Assembly (NCBI GenBank): GCA_002238805.1
Contig: MPNB01000006.1
Coordinates: 18,065-82,064, forward strand
DNA: 64,000 nucleotides
Direction of reading: 5' to 3'
From: Rhodothermaceae bacterium bin80
Lineage (GTDB): Bacteria; Bacteroidota; Rhodothermia; Rhodothermales; Bin80
Shown here: positions 44,399 to 53,858 of the stretch, piece by piece
How positions within the stretch are numbered: position 1 is the stretch's first letter
Layout: the number at the start of each line of letters is the position of its first letter
Position numbers and translations under genes: made by a program
The notes under the pieces: model-generated
The model's database searches: none
Seen by the model: only the letters and a program-made list of their open reading frames with translations
What the model was told of the DNA's origin: nothing

Positions 44399-45769
44399 AT
44401 GAAGTTTAAGCTTCTTTTTCTGAGTGCAGCATTTATCTTCGCGAGCAATTGTCTGGCACAGGTGCCGACCGGGGATGTGCTTGTTCGTGGCGGCACAGTA
44501 CTCACTGTCACGAATGGGACGCTGGAAAACACAGATGTACTTATCCTGAATGGGATCATTACGGAGATAGGCGAAAACCTGAGCGCGCCGCAAGGTGTCT
44601 CTGTGGTTGATGCGGTAGGCATGTATGTGATGCCGGGGATTATTGACGCACATTCGCATATCGGCATAAGCAATGTAAATGAGTCATCTGCACCAGTCAC
44701 CGCCCAGGTATCCGTTGGTGATGTGCTCAACCCCTACAGCATTGCTATTTACCGCGCTTTGGCAGGAGGGGTAACCTCTTCCCATGTGATGCATGGATCC
44801 GCCAATGTGATCGGTGGGCAGAATGAAACCATCAAACACCGATGGGGACTCCTGGACCCAGATGAATTACGCATGGCGGACGCCCCACGCACGATCAAAT
44901 TTGCACTTGGCGAAAATCCTACCCGAGTTCACGGACAAGGCAGTAATAAACGCCCTGCATCACGTATGGGGGTCGAGTATGTATTGCGTGAGACCTTTGC
45001 AAAAGCGCAGCGCTATCAGGAAGCCTGGGCACAGTACGAAGAGGAAGCAAAATCGAATCCACGTGCGATTTCTCCCGCATACAACGGTCAGCTGGAAGTC
45101 ATGAGCGACATTCTAACTGGCGATATTCTGATTCACTGCCACTCCTACCGCGCAGACGAGATACTCATGTTGCTTGATGTGCTAGGGGATTTCGGTGTTA
45201 ATCAGATCACGTTTCAGCATGTGAATGAAGGGTTCAAGATCGCGCCGGAGCTTGCCGAATTCGGCGCCGGTGCCTCTATCTTTGCCGACTGGTGGGCCTA
45301 TAAGTTCGAAGTCTACTATTCGACAGCCTACAACGCTGCTATTCTCACCCGTAACGGTGTGCTGACGTCCATCAACTCAGACTCAGGTGAACTTAACCGC
45401 CACCTGTATCATGAAGCGGCAAAATCACAGAAATACGGTGGACTCTCTGACACCGAAGCCTTGTCTCTCATCACTATTAATCCTGCTAAACAACTCGGTA
45501 TCGCCGATCGAATCGGTTCTATCGAGGTAGGTAAAGAGGGGGATCTCGCAATCTTTGACCGGCACCCCCTTTCAATCTATGCGGTCAACCAAAAAACAAT
45601 CGTAGACGGGATTACCTACTTTGACATCGAACGGGATGCCGATGATATGCGATTGAGCGTAGACCCGGAAAGCCCAATTGAGACAACGGTACTGCACTCA
45701 CATGACGATACTCATCAGTGTCTGCACGAGGGGGCACTGGATCTTTACGACTTCCTGGAGAGCAATTAG
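44399..45769 (+). CDS. Secreted metal-dependent amidohydrolase (HxH intact)
   Basis: The protein has 456 residues from ATG 44399 and a signal peptide (KLLFLSAAFIFASNCLAQ). It has the intact metal-binding sequence MPGIIDAHSHIGIS, later HCHSYRADE and FQHVNEG contributing the further His ligands, and SINSDSGELNRHL with the final catalytic Asp. NPAKQLGIADRIGSIEVGKEGDLAIFD is the usual amidohydrolase C-terminal signature. It starts 4 bp after the preceding paralogue and ends 2 bp before the next, so the three are one operon. The substrate (cyclic amide or peptide) is unknown. Confidence 0.88.
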   Translation: MKFKLLFLSAAFIFASNCLAQVPTGDVLVRGGTVLTVTNGTLENTDVLILNGIITEIGENLSAPQGVSVVDAVGMYVMPGIIDAHSHIGISNVNESSAPVTAQVSVGDVLNPYSIAIYRALAGGVTSSHVMHGSANVIGGQNETIKHRWGLLDPDELRMADAPRTIKFALGENPTRVHGQGSNKRPASRMGVEYVLRETFAKAQRYQEAWAQYEEEAKSNPRAISPAYNGQLEVMSDILTGDILIHCHSYRADEILMLLDVLGDFGVNQITFQHVNEGFKIAPELAEFGAGASIFADWWAYKFEVYYSTAYNAAILTRNGVLTSINSDSGELNRHLYHEAAKSQKYGGLSDTEALSLITINPAKQLGIADRIGSIEVGKEGDLAIFDRHPLSIYAVNQKTIVDGITYFDIERDADDMRLSVDPESPIETTVLHSHDDTHQCLHEGALDLYDFLESN

Positions 45770-45771
45770 TA

Positions 45772-47082
45772 ATGACCTATTTGTATTCACTGCTTATCAG
45801 CGCGGTCTTATTGATCGCGCCGACTAAAAATGAAGCTGTCGATACGATCACGGTGTTGACCAACGCACGTATCGTAACGATTACCCAGGGCACCATTGAA
45901 AATGGCACGATTATCGTTGAGGATGGGATCATTGTCCAGCTCGGTACAGACATTGACATACCGGACGGTGCACAGATTGTTGACTTGGCAGGATTAACCG
46001 TCTATCCCGGCATGATCGACTCAGGTACACAAATGGGGCTTGTGGAAGTGGGATCACTATCGGAGACTCGTGACGCCTCAGAGCTCGGAGACCTGTCTCC
46101 CCAGATGAAAGCCCTAACTGCCGTGAACCCGAATGGCGTAGCCATCCCGGTTACAAGAGTCAACGGGATTACCACGGTGCTTACCGTACCATCCGGCGGC
46201 ATGCTGCCTGGACAAGCAGCCTTGATTAACCTTCATGGTTACACCCCCCAGCAAATGTATGCCGGATTCGAGGGGGTAGTTTTACGATTTCCCTCCACGG
46301 GACGTAGAGGACGGTTTGATTCACGTTCGGAAGAAGATGTCGAAAAAGCAGCAACCGAAGCCCTGAAGAAGCTCAATGATACCTGGGACAGCGCAGAGCT
46401 GCATCACCGTATTGACTCCACTTATCAGGCACGCCCGGAAGATGGACGCCGACCCGAATACGTTCCATCTATGGAAGCTCTAAAGGACGTTGTCCGTGGA
46501 GAACAGTCCCTTATCATCCAGGTGAACACTGCCAAAGATATACTGTCTGCACTTGACTGGATCAAGGCCCGGAATATGACGAACGTGATCTTCAGTGGAT
46601 TGGCCGAAGGCTGGCGTGTCGCAGATAAGATCGCCGAAGCCGGGGTCCCGTGCCTGGTCGGACCGGTCCTCAGCATTCCAACACGGGCAAGTGACCGCTT
46701 CGACAAGGCATACAAAAATGCAGCCCTCATGCATGAAGCCGGGGTTAAGATTGCCATCCGCTCGGATGATACCGCCAACGCACGTAACCTGCCCTATCAT
46801 GCCGGCTTTGCCGCTGCGTACGGACTACCTGTAGAAGCAGCACTCCGTGCAATAACAATCAATCCAGCTGAAATTTTTGGGGTGGATGACAGACTGGGCT
46901 CGCTTGAGGTAGGCAAAGAAGCCACTTTCTTCGTGGCCGATGGTGATCCATTCGAGACCTCCACGACAATTCTCCACGTTTTTATTGCGGGATACCAGGT
47001 GCCCATGGAAAGCAGGCATACTCGGCTTTACGAGGAGTTTCTAAACCGTAACCCCGGCCTGAATAAGCATAATCGTCAATAG
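45772..47082 (+). CDS. Secreted amidohydrolase-like protein lacking the HxH motif
   Basis: The protein has 436 residues from ATG 45772, with an N-terminal signal sequence (YLYSLLISAVLLIAP). The amidohydrolase scaffold is clear (LTNARIVTITQGTIENGTI; NPAEIFGVDDRLGSLEVGKEATFFVADGDP). The metal-site strand reads VYPGMIDSGTQMGLVEVG, so both His of HxH are replaced. It may be a non-catalytic partner of the intact middle paralogue. It is closely coupled to that gene (2-bp gap). Confidence 0.8.
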   Translation: MTYLYSLLISAVLLIAPTKNEAVDTITVLTNARIVTITQGTIENGTIIVEDGIIVQLGTDIDIPDGAQIVDLAGLTVYPGMIDSGTQMGLVEVGSLSETRDASELGDLSPQMKALTAVNPNGVAIPVTRVNGITTVLTVPSGGMLPGQAALINLHGYTPQQMYAGFEGVVLRFPSTGRRGRFDSRSEEDVEKAATEALKKLNDTWDSAELHHRIDSTYQARPEDGRRPEYVPSMEALKDVVRGEQSLIIQVNTAKDILSALDWIKARNMTNVIFSGLAEGWRVADKIAEAGVPCLVGPVLSIPTRASDRFDKAYKNAALMHEAGVKIAIRSDDTANARNLPYHAGFAAAYGLPVEAALRAITINPAEIFGVDDRLGSLEVGKEATFFVADGDPFETSTTILHVFIAGYQVPMESRHTRLYEEFLNRNPGLNKHNRQ

Positions 47083-47396
47083 TCCAAACTAACGAGGTTC
47101 TTGCACAGCTTTCGCAGAAAATAGCGTTATGTATGCGGACCGGTGGAGGACGTTAGTTGATCTAGTTGTACCAGGGAAAATGCATGTGGTGTACATGGCT
47201 TTCCGACCTGCTCAGATCGCTTGGGTCCCAAGGGGGCCGGCGGGACCTATACGATGTCGATAAGATGTCGTTATTGTGTATCTTGTAAAGTGTCTGCGGA
47301 ATCCGGTGAGGAGATCGCGTGCCAATCCCTTGTCCCGACAGACGGCATGTGGTATCGTTTAGTATCGGTCATTTTGTGATAACTGGAGAGTGATTC
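47083..47396. other. Gene-free left border of the restriction island
   Basis: About 310 bp contain no gene. They include the inverted repeat CTTGGG-T-CCCAAG (47220-47232) and a local near-duplication ATGTCGATA/ATGTCGTTA. An attachment site would be expected here next to the integrase fragment, but no tRNA 3' end or matching distal copy was found. Confidence 0.35.
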
Positions 47397-47918
47397 ATGA
47401 AGCGTCCCAAGAAGCTCAGCGCCGCCTTCGTGAAGACCGTGAAGCGGCCCGGTCGGGACGGCTTCGGGCTGTCCCTGCTCGTGAAACCGACCGCGACCGG
47501 ACGACTATTCAAGACATGGAGCCAAAGACTGCGGATTCACAGTCACCCCGTCAACGTGGGGCTCGGGGCATATCCGGTTGTGACGCTAGTGGAGGCTTGG
47601 GAGAAGGCATTGAAGAACCGTCGGACGGTCGCCCAGGGGCGCGATCGCCGCTCAGGCGGCGTCCCCATGTTCGCCGAGGCCGTGAAGACCGTGATCGCGA
47701 CTCACCGGCGGTCGGGGAGCAGGTATGAATCCCAATGGCGAGGCACGCTGCGTAGGTACGCAGTGCCCCGCTTTGGAGATAAGCGGGCCAACGAGGTCAC
47801 CACAGCTTGGATCTCTTCGGCACGGAGACCGCAGTCGTGTCCTGCTGCTCCGTCCCGAACCGTACGACCCTTTTCCGTCGCCCACACTCTCCATCTACGC
47901 GCCGGGAGCTTAGGTTGA
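47397..47918 (+). pseudogene. Truncated P4-type tyrosine integrase
   Basis: The first about 120 residues match the arm-binding DUF4102 domain of P4-type integrases: KLSAAFVKTVKRPGRDGFGLSLLVKP, then RLRIHSHPVNVGLGAYPVVTLVEAWEKAL. The SAM-like core-binding domain follows (YESQWRGTLRRYAVPRFGDKRANEVTT). After about residue 140 the frame changes and nothing resembling the R-H-R-Y catalytic domain follows. It marks the entry point of the G+C-richer island that carries the restriction genes. Confidence 0.75.
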
Positions 47919-47957
47919 CTGGCGATGTTCGAGGAACGGTGAACCAGAAGACTTAGG

Positions 47958-50009
47958 ATGAACATGACCGAGAGTACAGCAGACGAGGGAACCGGAGGCA
48001 CTTCCGAAAGGAAGCTCTACCTCGAATTCCACGGCCGCGTGATCGAGCACTTGGGGATTCAGATGTACCAAAGCCCTGTCAACGCGATCGCTGAGTTGGT
48101 GGCGAACGCGTGGGACGCGGATGCGACATCTGTAGAAATCGAACTCCCTCGTAAGGTCACCGATCCTAACGCCACATTCATGATCCGCGATAACGGAATT
48201 GGCATGACCTTCGAGGAGTGTCAGAAGTGCTACCTCACCGTGGGGCGCAATCGTAGGGGAGACGCGACCGAGGAAAGGACGGCTAGGGGCAGGCCGGTAC
48301 TAGGCCGAAAGGGCATCGGGAAGTTCGCCGGGTTCGGAATCGCGAGTCTCGTGACGGTGGAAACCGTCAGCGGGGAGAATGGAGAGCGAACCGTTTTCCG
48401 TCTCGACCTGGATGACCTGATGTCAGACGACGAACCCCAAGCAGTGCAAAAGGAGATCGAGATCGTCGAGTACGATCTTCCCGATGAGGAGAGAAAGCAA
48501 GAGTGTGGGACCGAGATCACTCTCTCAAGACTCACGATCCATCGAGCACCCTCCAGGAACCAGTTTCCGCTCAGCATGGCAAGGAGGTTCCTGCTCCATG
48601 AGGGGCAGGCTGAGTTCGTGGTGTCCGTCCAAGGGGCACCCCTCCCGCAATCCTACGATGCCGCCGGTTTCGAGTATCAGTTCCCGAAGGATCTGCCCGA
48701 GCCTATTGAGGGGGTGAAGGTTGACGAGGAGGGGTGGGGTCTCGAGACCGTCGGAGGTGAGGAAATCCGATGGCGGTTCCTCTTCAGGAAGGATACCATC
48801 GAAGAAGAAGAATTGAAAGGCATTGCCGTCTTCGCGGGAGGGAAGTTGGTGCAAAGGCCGTTCTTCTTCAATCTGACTCGTGGGCTCACCGGGCAACATG
48901 GGGCTGAGTATCTCGCCGGTCAGGTTGTAGCCGATTTCATTGACCGGCTTCCGACCGACCTGATTGCCACAGAGCGACAGCGTGTTAACTGGGCCAAGAA
49001 TGAAACGACCCCTCTTCTTGACTGGGGACAGTCGCGCCTTCGCTTTGCATTTAGAGTGTGGGCGAAACTGAGGGGCAGAGAAAAGGCCAGACATCTAGAG
49101 GAGCAGCTCGTCGGCTTCGCTGACCGTCTTGAACGCTTACCTAAGCACGAAAAGAAAACTGTCAAGCGAGCCTTAACCTCGCTCGGGAAGGTTCCGACCC
49201 TCACCAGCGAACGGTTTGACGAACTCGGTCGGGCGGTGTTGGGTGCCTGGGAGCATGGACGTCTCACCGAATTGATCGCCGAGATTGCCGAATCTGAAGA
49301 TTTGGACGAGCCAGGGCTCCTCGACGTGCTGGTCGAGGCGCGCGTCTTGACGGCCCTCCAGACCGTGGAGGTCGTGCGCACCAAGCTCGAAGCAATTCAG
49401 GGGCTCAGGAGGAGAATCGAGGAAAAGGAGTTGGAGAACGCCGTTCGAGACTTCATCGCAGAGAACCCTTGGCTCGTTTCCCCCGAGTGGGAGACCTTCA
49501 AGCGGGAAACCGGCTTACGTAGCGTTACGAAGAAGGCAGCTAACGCGTCCAAGTTGTCGGCCGATGTCTACAGAGGCAGAGTAGACCTGACCATGGCAAG
49601 TGGTCACCATCTCCTCGTCTTGGAGTTCGTTAGACCTGGACTGCCTATCGACTGGGATCACCTCTCCCGCTTTGAGAGGTATGTGAGGACGATTAGGTCA
49701 TCCGTAAGGACGACCACGGCGGCAGACTTTCGGCAGGTCACTGGATACATCGTCGCAGATAGGCTCGACAGGGGACCCGAATTCACCGACAAGATTGAGG
49801 CAATGAAAGGGGAGGACATGTATGCGCTCAACTGGTCCGCCCTTCTGGCGAAGGCAGAAGCGGGGTGGCGTGACTTCCTCGACATTCTTGAAGTACGCGG
49901 AGGGGGTGATTTCCGAATGGAGGGACACTTTGATGCCGTCCGCCACAGGGAGCGGAACCAGAACCCACCCGCGCCCGCTAGTGTCTCCCAAGAGCGAAAC
50001 ACGTCCTGA
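47958..50009 (+). CDS. GHKL ATPase with C-terminal nuclease-like domain, probable restriction component
   Basis: This 683-residue protein has an N-terminal GHKL (Hsp90/MutL/MORC-type) ATPase with N-box AIAELVANAWDADA, DNGIGM and GRKGIGKFAGFGIA. A long helical middle follows. The C-terminal part (about 480-683) contains ENPWLVSPEWE, then GRVDLTMASGHHLLVLEFVRPG, which resembles the D-x(n)-E strand pair of PD-(D/E)xK nucleases. Its stop overlaps the start of the cytosine methyltransferase, and Vsr follows, so it is probably the restriction subunit of this system. The nuclease assignment is from pattern only. Confidence 0.7.
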   Translation: MNMTESTADEGTGGTSERKLYLEFHGRVIEHLGIQMYQSPVNAIAELVANAWDADATSVEIELPRKVTDPNATFMIRDNGIGMTFEECQKCYLTVGRNRRGDATEERTARGRPVLGRKGIGKFAGFGIASLVTVETVSGENGERTVFRLDLDDLMSDDEPQAVQKEIEIVEYDLPDEERKQECGTEITLSRLTIHRAPSRNQFPLSMARRFLLHEGQAEFVVSVQGAPLPQSYDAAGFEYQFPKDLPEPIEGVKVDEEGWGLETVGGEEIRWRFLFRKDTIEEEELKGIAVFAGGKLVQRPFFFNLTRGLTGQHGAEYLAGQVVADFIDRLPTDLIATERQRVNWAKNETTPLLDWGQSRLRFAFRVWAKLRGREKARHLEEQLVGFADRLERLPKHEKKTVKRALTSLGKVPTLTSERFDELGRAVLGAWEHGRLTELIAEIAESEDLDEPGLLDVLVEARVLTALQTVEVVRTKLEAIQGLRRRIEEKELENAVRDFIAENPWLVSPEWETFKRETGLRSVTKKAANASKLSADVYRGRVDLTMASGHHLLVLEFVRPGLPIDWDHLSRFERYVRTIRSSVRTTTAADFRQVTGYIVADRLDRGPEFTDKIEAMKGEDMYALNWSALLAKAEAGWRDFLDILEVRGGGDFRMEGHFDAVRHRERNQNPPAPASVSQERNTS

Positions 50010-51328
50010 TGTCTCGGCGCGCCGTAAGTCTATTCACGAACTGCGGAGCCGGCGATGTCGGCTTCGCCAAGGCCGGGTTCCGGTTCGAGGTGCTGGCCGA
50101 GATCGACCGCCACCGGCTTGCGGTTGCCGCTCTGAATTTGCCGGGCACCTCCGTCATTCCTGGTGACCTGTGCGATACTTGGCCGGATGTCGTTGCGGCT
50201 TACCGTGGTCGGCGGGATAAGGAGCCTCCCGCCCTCTTGGCCGCTTGTCCTCCTTGCCAGGGTCTTTCGACCGCCAACGCGAAAAGGGGAATGGGGCAGG
50301 ACGCGGACTCCGGCGCCAAGGATATGCGAAACTTGCTAGTGGTCCCGATCGCCGAGGTCGCAATCGCCCTAATGCCACGGGTTGTCGTGGTGGAGAACGT
50401 ACGCGCGTTCCTGACCCGGAAGGTCAGACACCCTCAGACCCGGGACGCCGTGTCCGCAGCCGCGCTTCTGATCTCGCTGCTGAAGGAAGAGTATGTTGCC
50501 TTTCCCCTTGTTACGGACTTGGCGGACTACGGCGTGCCGCAGACCCGTGTCCGATCTTTCATCACGTTTGTGCGGCGGGGAGAGGCGTGTCTTCAGATTC
50601 TCGAAGAGGTTAGCGCCGTTCCCTATCCGACGCCCACCCACGCGCCCGATTACGGTGGTGAACCTGTTTGCTTGGGTGAAGCCTTAGATGCCTTCAAACT
50701 CCCCGCGCTTGATGCCAGCACAGCCTCCTCCGCGCACTCCGACCGCTCCCTTCACTTCGTCCCGGTATGGAGTTCGGAGCAGTATAGCATGGTGGCAGCG
50801 ATCCCTCCAGGGAGCGGAGCAAGCGCTTGGGAAAACGATGATTGCCCCGAGTGTGGGATTTCGGGAATCCCGCGTGATCTCGCCTGTTGTCCTACCTGCA
50901 ACGCCCGGTTGCTACGTCCCCAGGTCATCAAGGACGGGCAGGCACGGCTAGTGAGGGGGTTTCGCCGTTCGAGCTATCGGAGACTGTCACCCGACCGCCC
51001 CGCCGCTACGATCACTACAGCCAGCAACCGAATGGGGAGCGACCGGACGATCCACCCCTACGAAAACCGCGTCCTGAGTCCCCTCGAATGTCAGAAGTTG
51101 CAAACCTTACCGGGGGACTTCGAATGGGGCGAGGCCGGTGGCCAGTTCCGCTTGGGCCTGGTCAGAGAGATGATTGGTGAGGCAGTGCCCCCGCGCTACA
51201 CCGAAGCCCACGGCAAAGTCCTCGCCGACCTACTCGATGACAACCGACCGCAGGGACTGCTCCTTCGTGCAGACCGACGCGTGTCGAACGCGGTTCGCAA
51301 ACTGGAGGTCGCTGATGACATCCATTGA
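50009..51328 (+). CDS. DNA (cytosine-5) methyltransferase
   Basis: This 439-residue C5-MTase shows motif I VSLFTNCGAGDVGFAKAG, motif IV ACPPCQGLS with the catalytic Cys, motif VI VVVVENV, motif VIII (QTRVRSF) and the C-terminal motifs IX-X (RLSPDRPAATITTASNRM; RLGLVREMIGEAVPP). A four-Cys zinc ribbon (CPECG ... CCPTC) is inserted in the target-recognition region. The gene overlaps the GHKL gene by 1 bp and vsr by 14 bp. The target sequence cannot be predicted. Confidence 0.93.
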   Translation: MSRRAVSLFTNCGAGDVGFAKAGFRFEVLAEIDRHRLAVAALNLPGTSVIPGDLCDTWPDVVAAYRGRRDKEPPALLAACPPCQGLSTANAKRGMGQDADSGAKDMRNLLVVPIAEVAIALMPRVVVVENVRAFLTRKVRHPQTRDAVSAAALLISLLKEEYVAFPLVTDLADYGVPQTRVRSFITFVRRGEACLQILEEVSAVPYPTPTHAPDYGGEPVCLGEALDAFKLPALDASTASSAHSDRSLHFVPVWSSEQYSMVAAIPPGSGASAWENDDCPECGISGIPRDLACCPTCNARLLRPQVIKDGQARLVRGFRRSSYRRLSPDRPAATITTASNRMGSDRTIHPYENRVLSPLECQKLQTLPGDFEWGEAGGQFRLGLVREMIGEAVPPRYTEAHGKVLADLLDDNRPQGLLLRADRRVSNAVRKLEVADDIH

Positions 51329-51794
51329 CCTCGATGGGAGCTCGCATCATTCCGAGCGAACAGCCGCAGTAGAGTCGGCAAGCCTTGATACGCTCACGGT
51401 TCGTGAACGCAGCGAACGAATGAGCCGAATCCGGTCCAAGGACACCAAACCCGAGATGCGGGTCCGGCGGCTCGTACACGGCTTGGGGTATCGCTACCGT
51501 CTTCACGCAAGTGACCTCCCCGGCCGTCCAGACCTCGTGTTCCGCCCGCAACGTAAGGTGATCTTCGTTCACGGTTGCTTCTGGCACCGGCACGAGGGCT
51601 GTTCGCGGAATCGCATCCCGAAGTCACCCGAGCGTCAAGAATACTGGCGCGACAAGCTGGATGGGAATGCCCGCCGTGATCAAGTCTACCAGACCGCACT
51701 CTGCGAAATGGGCTGGAGCGTTCTCGTGATCTGGGAATGCGAGACGAAGGATGTCAGTCACTTAGCCCAAGAGGTCACGGAGTTTCTTGGGTAG
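51315..51794 (+). CDS. vsr: Very short patch repair (Vsr) endonuclease
   Basis: This 159-residue endonuclease nicks at T:G mismatches produced by deamination of 5-methylcytosine. Motifs are ERMSRIRSKDTKPEMRVRRL, GRPDLVFRPQRKVIFVHGCFWH (catalytic Asp in PDLVF, zinc/His region HGCFWHRHEGC) and the C-terminal GWSVLVIWECE. Start ATG 51315 lies inside the end of the methyltransferase gene, giving translational coupling. The usual dcm-vsr pairing supports both calls. Confidence 0.93.
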   Translation: MTSIDLDGSSHHSERTAAVESASLDTLTVRERSERMSRIRSKDTKPEMRVRRLVHGLGYRYRLHASDLPGRPDLVFRPQRKVIFVHGCFWHRHEGCSRNRIPKSPERQEYWRDKLDGNARRDQVYQTALCEMGWSVLVIWECETKDVSHLAQEVTEFLG

Positions 51795-51924
51795 TCCCGG
51801 ATTCACCGGTCAAGGCACGAAGGCATGCTCTCGCCTCCGCCTCGCTGCGCGGCCGAAGCCGGGCGGCCCACAGCCTGCCGGGATGGAGGGTATCCCACCA
51901 AGACCGCAATCCCTGAAGGTCGAG

Positions 51925-51972
51925 TAGCCTGGGGGAATTTCACCCCCAGGCCCTCACAGAACCGTGCGTGAA
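51925..51972 (-). other. 3'-end remnant of a group II intron
   Basis: The minus strand reads CACGCACGGTTCTG, resembling the 3' strand of intron domain V, and then a domain VI-like hairpin (GCCTGGGGG / CCCCCAGGC with a 7-base loop, 51927-51951). The 5' strand of domain V with its AGC triad and the reverse-transcriptase gene are absent, so only a relic remains. Confidence 0.45.
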
Positions 51973-52030
51973 CCTTGTCTGATGTCAATTGAAATTTACC
52001 TAAGCGACTATTAAAGTTTCTTTGGAGAGG

Positions 52031-52076
52031 GCGCGCAACGAAGCGGAGCAGCGAGCTGCGGAGCGAAGTTGCGCGC
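52031..52076. repeat. Large imperfect hairpin with 9-bp perfect ends
   Basis: GCGCGCAAC (52031-52039) is perfectly complementary to GTTGCGCGC (52068-52076). The intervening 28 bases contain an inner GCAG/CTGC stem and the word GCGGAGCAGCGAGC, which also occurs at 10372-10385. It lies between the group II and IS21 relics. Confidence 0.5.
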
Positions 52077-52189
52077 GGTATATCCCACGAGTTTCGTCTG
52101 CGCCCGAACTGACAAGTTGTCAATTCGAGATGGACACGAACCAAGTGTGACACGGGCAAATTTGTTTTCGAGAGACTCATCAATCGTAC

Positions 52190-52346
52190 GTTCAGGAAGA
52201 CTCGTTTCGGGAGGTTCTTGTTTCTCCTTCTGCCACTGTTGTGCCGCTTTAAGTCGGTAGCTTGGCAGGTTGAGTTCGAGGATCACGCTGTGATGTACAA
52301 ACCGGCCGCACGGCCTCGTCATTTCCACCAGTCGCCGGAGCACCAA
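52190..52346 (-). pseudogene. C-terminal fragment of an IS21-family IstB ATPase
   Basis: The minus-strand frame gives GRFVHHSVILELNLPSYRL followed by a basic, Gln/Lys-rich tail. This matches the C-terminal end of IstB helper ATPases (DR-x-HHSxIIEM-x-x-SYR pattern). Upstream ATPase motifs are absent. It indicates that an IS21 element once bordered the restriction island. Confidence 0.45.
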
Positions 52347-52993
52347 GTGACATGAAGAGTGATAACGTGAGGCATGATCGGATCCCTATCGCGTTGTACT
52401 GCAACGCCTTAGGGTTATGGCTTTACTCCAACGTGCATGATAGGTACCTGTCTGCAGTTGTCCCTGAAAATGTAGGCCCACTACCTTCAGTGGGACCTTG
52501 CCGTGATGGATTTCGCTCATCATCTATTCGGTGGGCACGCACCGTTCCTTGGCTCTTGCTTCACAGAAAGCCTGGAACCACGGAGCCTAGTTCCTGTGTA
52601 ACACAGAGCTAGCTCCTTACTGTTTACGGAAGTAGGACCGAGTGCGCGCAAGGCGTCAAGGTCCAGCGTTGTCGCACCAGCAAAGCCTTCCCCAGAGACA
52701 CAAAGCAAGGCGCGTATTAAGAAAACGGGCGATGGCGTGTGCGCACGAGCCTCCAGGCATTGATAACCACCAGTTGCAACGGAAAGAACGAATTCAGGAA
52801 CCAAGTTCCTCGCCTTGCATCCTTACAGAGAAACGTCCCCATGCCCATCAGAGGCTGTACAGGGCCTGATCTGCACTCCGTCCTATGCCCAGTTGTGTCG
52901 ACCAAGGTGAAAACCTGTAGCCCTCTTACAAAATCCTAAAATCGTCAATTCGGAAATTTTGCGAGGGATTTGGTAGGTATACCTAAACATGCT
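52347..52993. other. Gene-free right border of the restriction island
   Basis: About 650 bp have no supported gene. The open frames here (for example 52520-52804, minus) have unprotein-like composition. Base composition shifts from G+C-rich to A+T-rich near 52900, where the next gene begins. Confidence 0.35.
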
Positions 52994-53815
52994 ATGGGCA
53001 AACACAGAAGTTTTTCTCGCCTGAATTCTGGACTTACCGGAAGAGATCACTATAGCTCTACTTACTCTGACTCACTAAAACGACAAATAGACTGGCTTCG
53101 TAGGGGGGCGAACCAAAAGGCCAATGCAATCTGCATGTTACTTAATCAAAATGGGTTGAAGCCTTCTAGCATCTTGGAGGTTGGCTGTGGCACTGGTGCA
53201 ATAATCGCGGAACTGCAACGACGGGGCTTAGCCAAATCATATCATGCAATTGATTATTCCGCGGAAGCCATTGCGTTTGTAAAAAAAACCCTTCCAAATG
53301 TGCATTCAGTAGTAGGAGATATAGTGGATTGTGCTACGCTGTTTGGAGAACATAAATTTGACCTGATCATCTGCAGCCATGTTTTGGAACATCTTGAGAA
53401 CCCTGAACGGTTCTTGCGGTCTTTATCTGATCTTAGCTGGACAAATTTTTTAGCGGAAGTTCCACTTGAAAACCTGTTTTTCGGGAGAATTAAGGGAAGG
53501 CTCCAAGATCGAGGGAAACATCCTGCTGGACATGTTCAATTCTTTAATAAGCAAGATTTCTTGACCCTACTTTCTAACAACGGGATGGATATATCTGATG
53601 AATATGTCTATGCACCATTCTTCAGCAGGGATACAATAAAGTTTGCATATAGTGACGGCGGCCAACTACGACATCTCCTGAAGATGTGTACTGAACATTA
53701 TTTCCCGAAATATTGCGGCGTGCTTTGGGCTAAATTTTATCACGCTCATATGACTGTTCTATGCAAAAAGAACCAGAATTTGTTTAAGGTAGCACCGAAG
53801 GATGGGCCAGATTAG
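52994..53815 (+). CDS. Class I SAM-dependent methyltransferase
   Basis: This 273-residue methyltransferase of the Methyltransf_11/UbiE-like fold has motif I SILEVGCGTGAIIAEL, YHAIDYSAEAI, VVGDIVDC and LIICSHVLEHLENPERFL. Start ATG 52994 was preferred over the TTG at 52970. The gene is visibly A+T-richer than both neighbours, a sign of separate acquisition. The methyl acceptor is unknown, and the neighbours do not help. Confidence 0.8.
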   Translation: MGKHRSFSRLNSGLTGRDHYSSTYSDSLKRQIDWLRRGANQKANAICMLLNQNGLKPSSILEVGCGTGAIIAELQRRGLAKSYHAIDYSAEAIAFVKKTLPNVHSVVGDIVDCATLFGEHKFDLIICSHVLEHLENPERFLRSLSDLSWTNFLAEVPLENLFFGRIKGRLQDRGKHPAGHVQFFNKQDFLTLLSNNGMDISDEYVYAPFFSRDTIKFAYSDGGQLRHLLKMCTEHYFPKYCGVLWAKFYHAHMTVLCKKNQNLFKVAPKDGPD

Positions 53816-53858
53816 AGGTTTTAGTCTGCATGCGAATGGGACTATCCAAGATTGATTT

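Noticed and set aside
47083..47396. tRNA or attachment site for the truncated integrase
   Set aside because: No cloverleaf and no tRNA 3' end could be found, and no matching direct repeat was seen at the distal end near 52.4-52.9 kb.
52520..52804. 94-codon minus-strand open frame
   Set aside because: No start signal and no recognisable family. It lies among mobile-element relics and looks like non-coding DNA.
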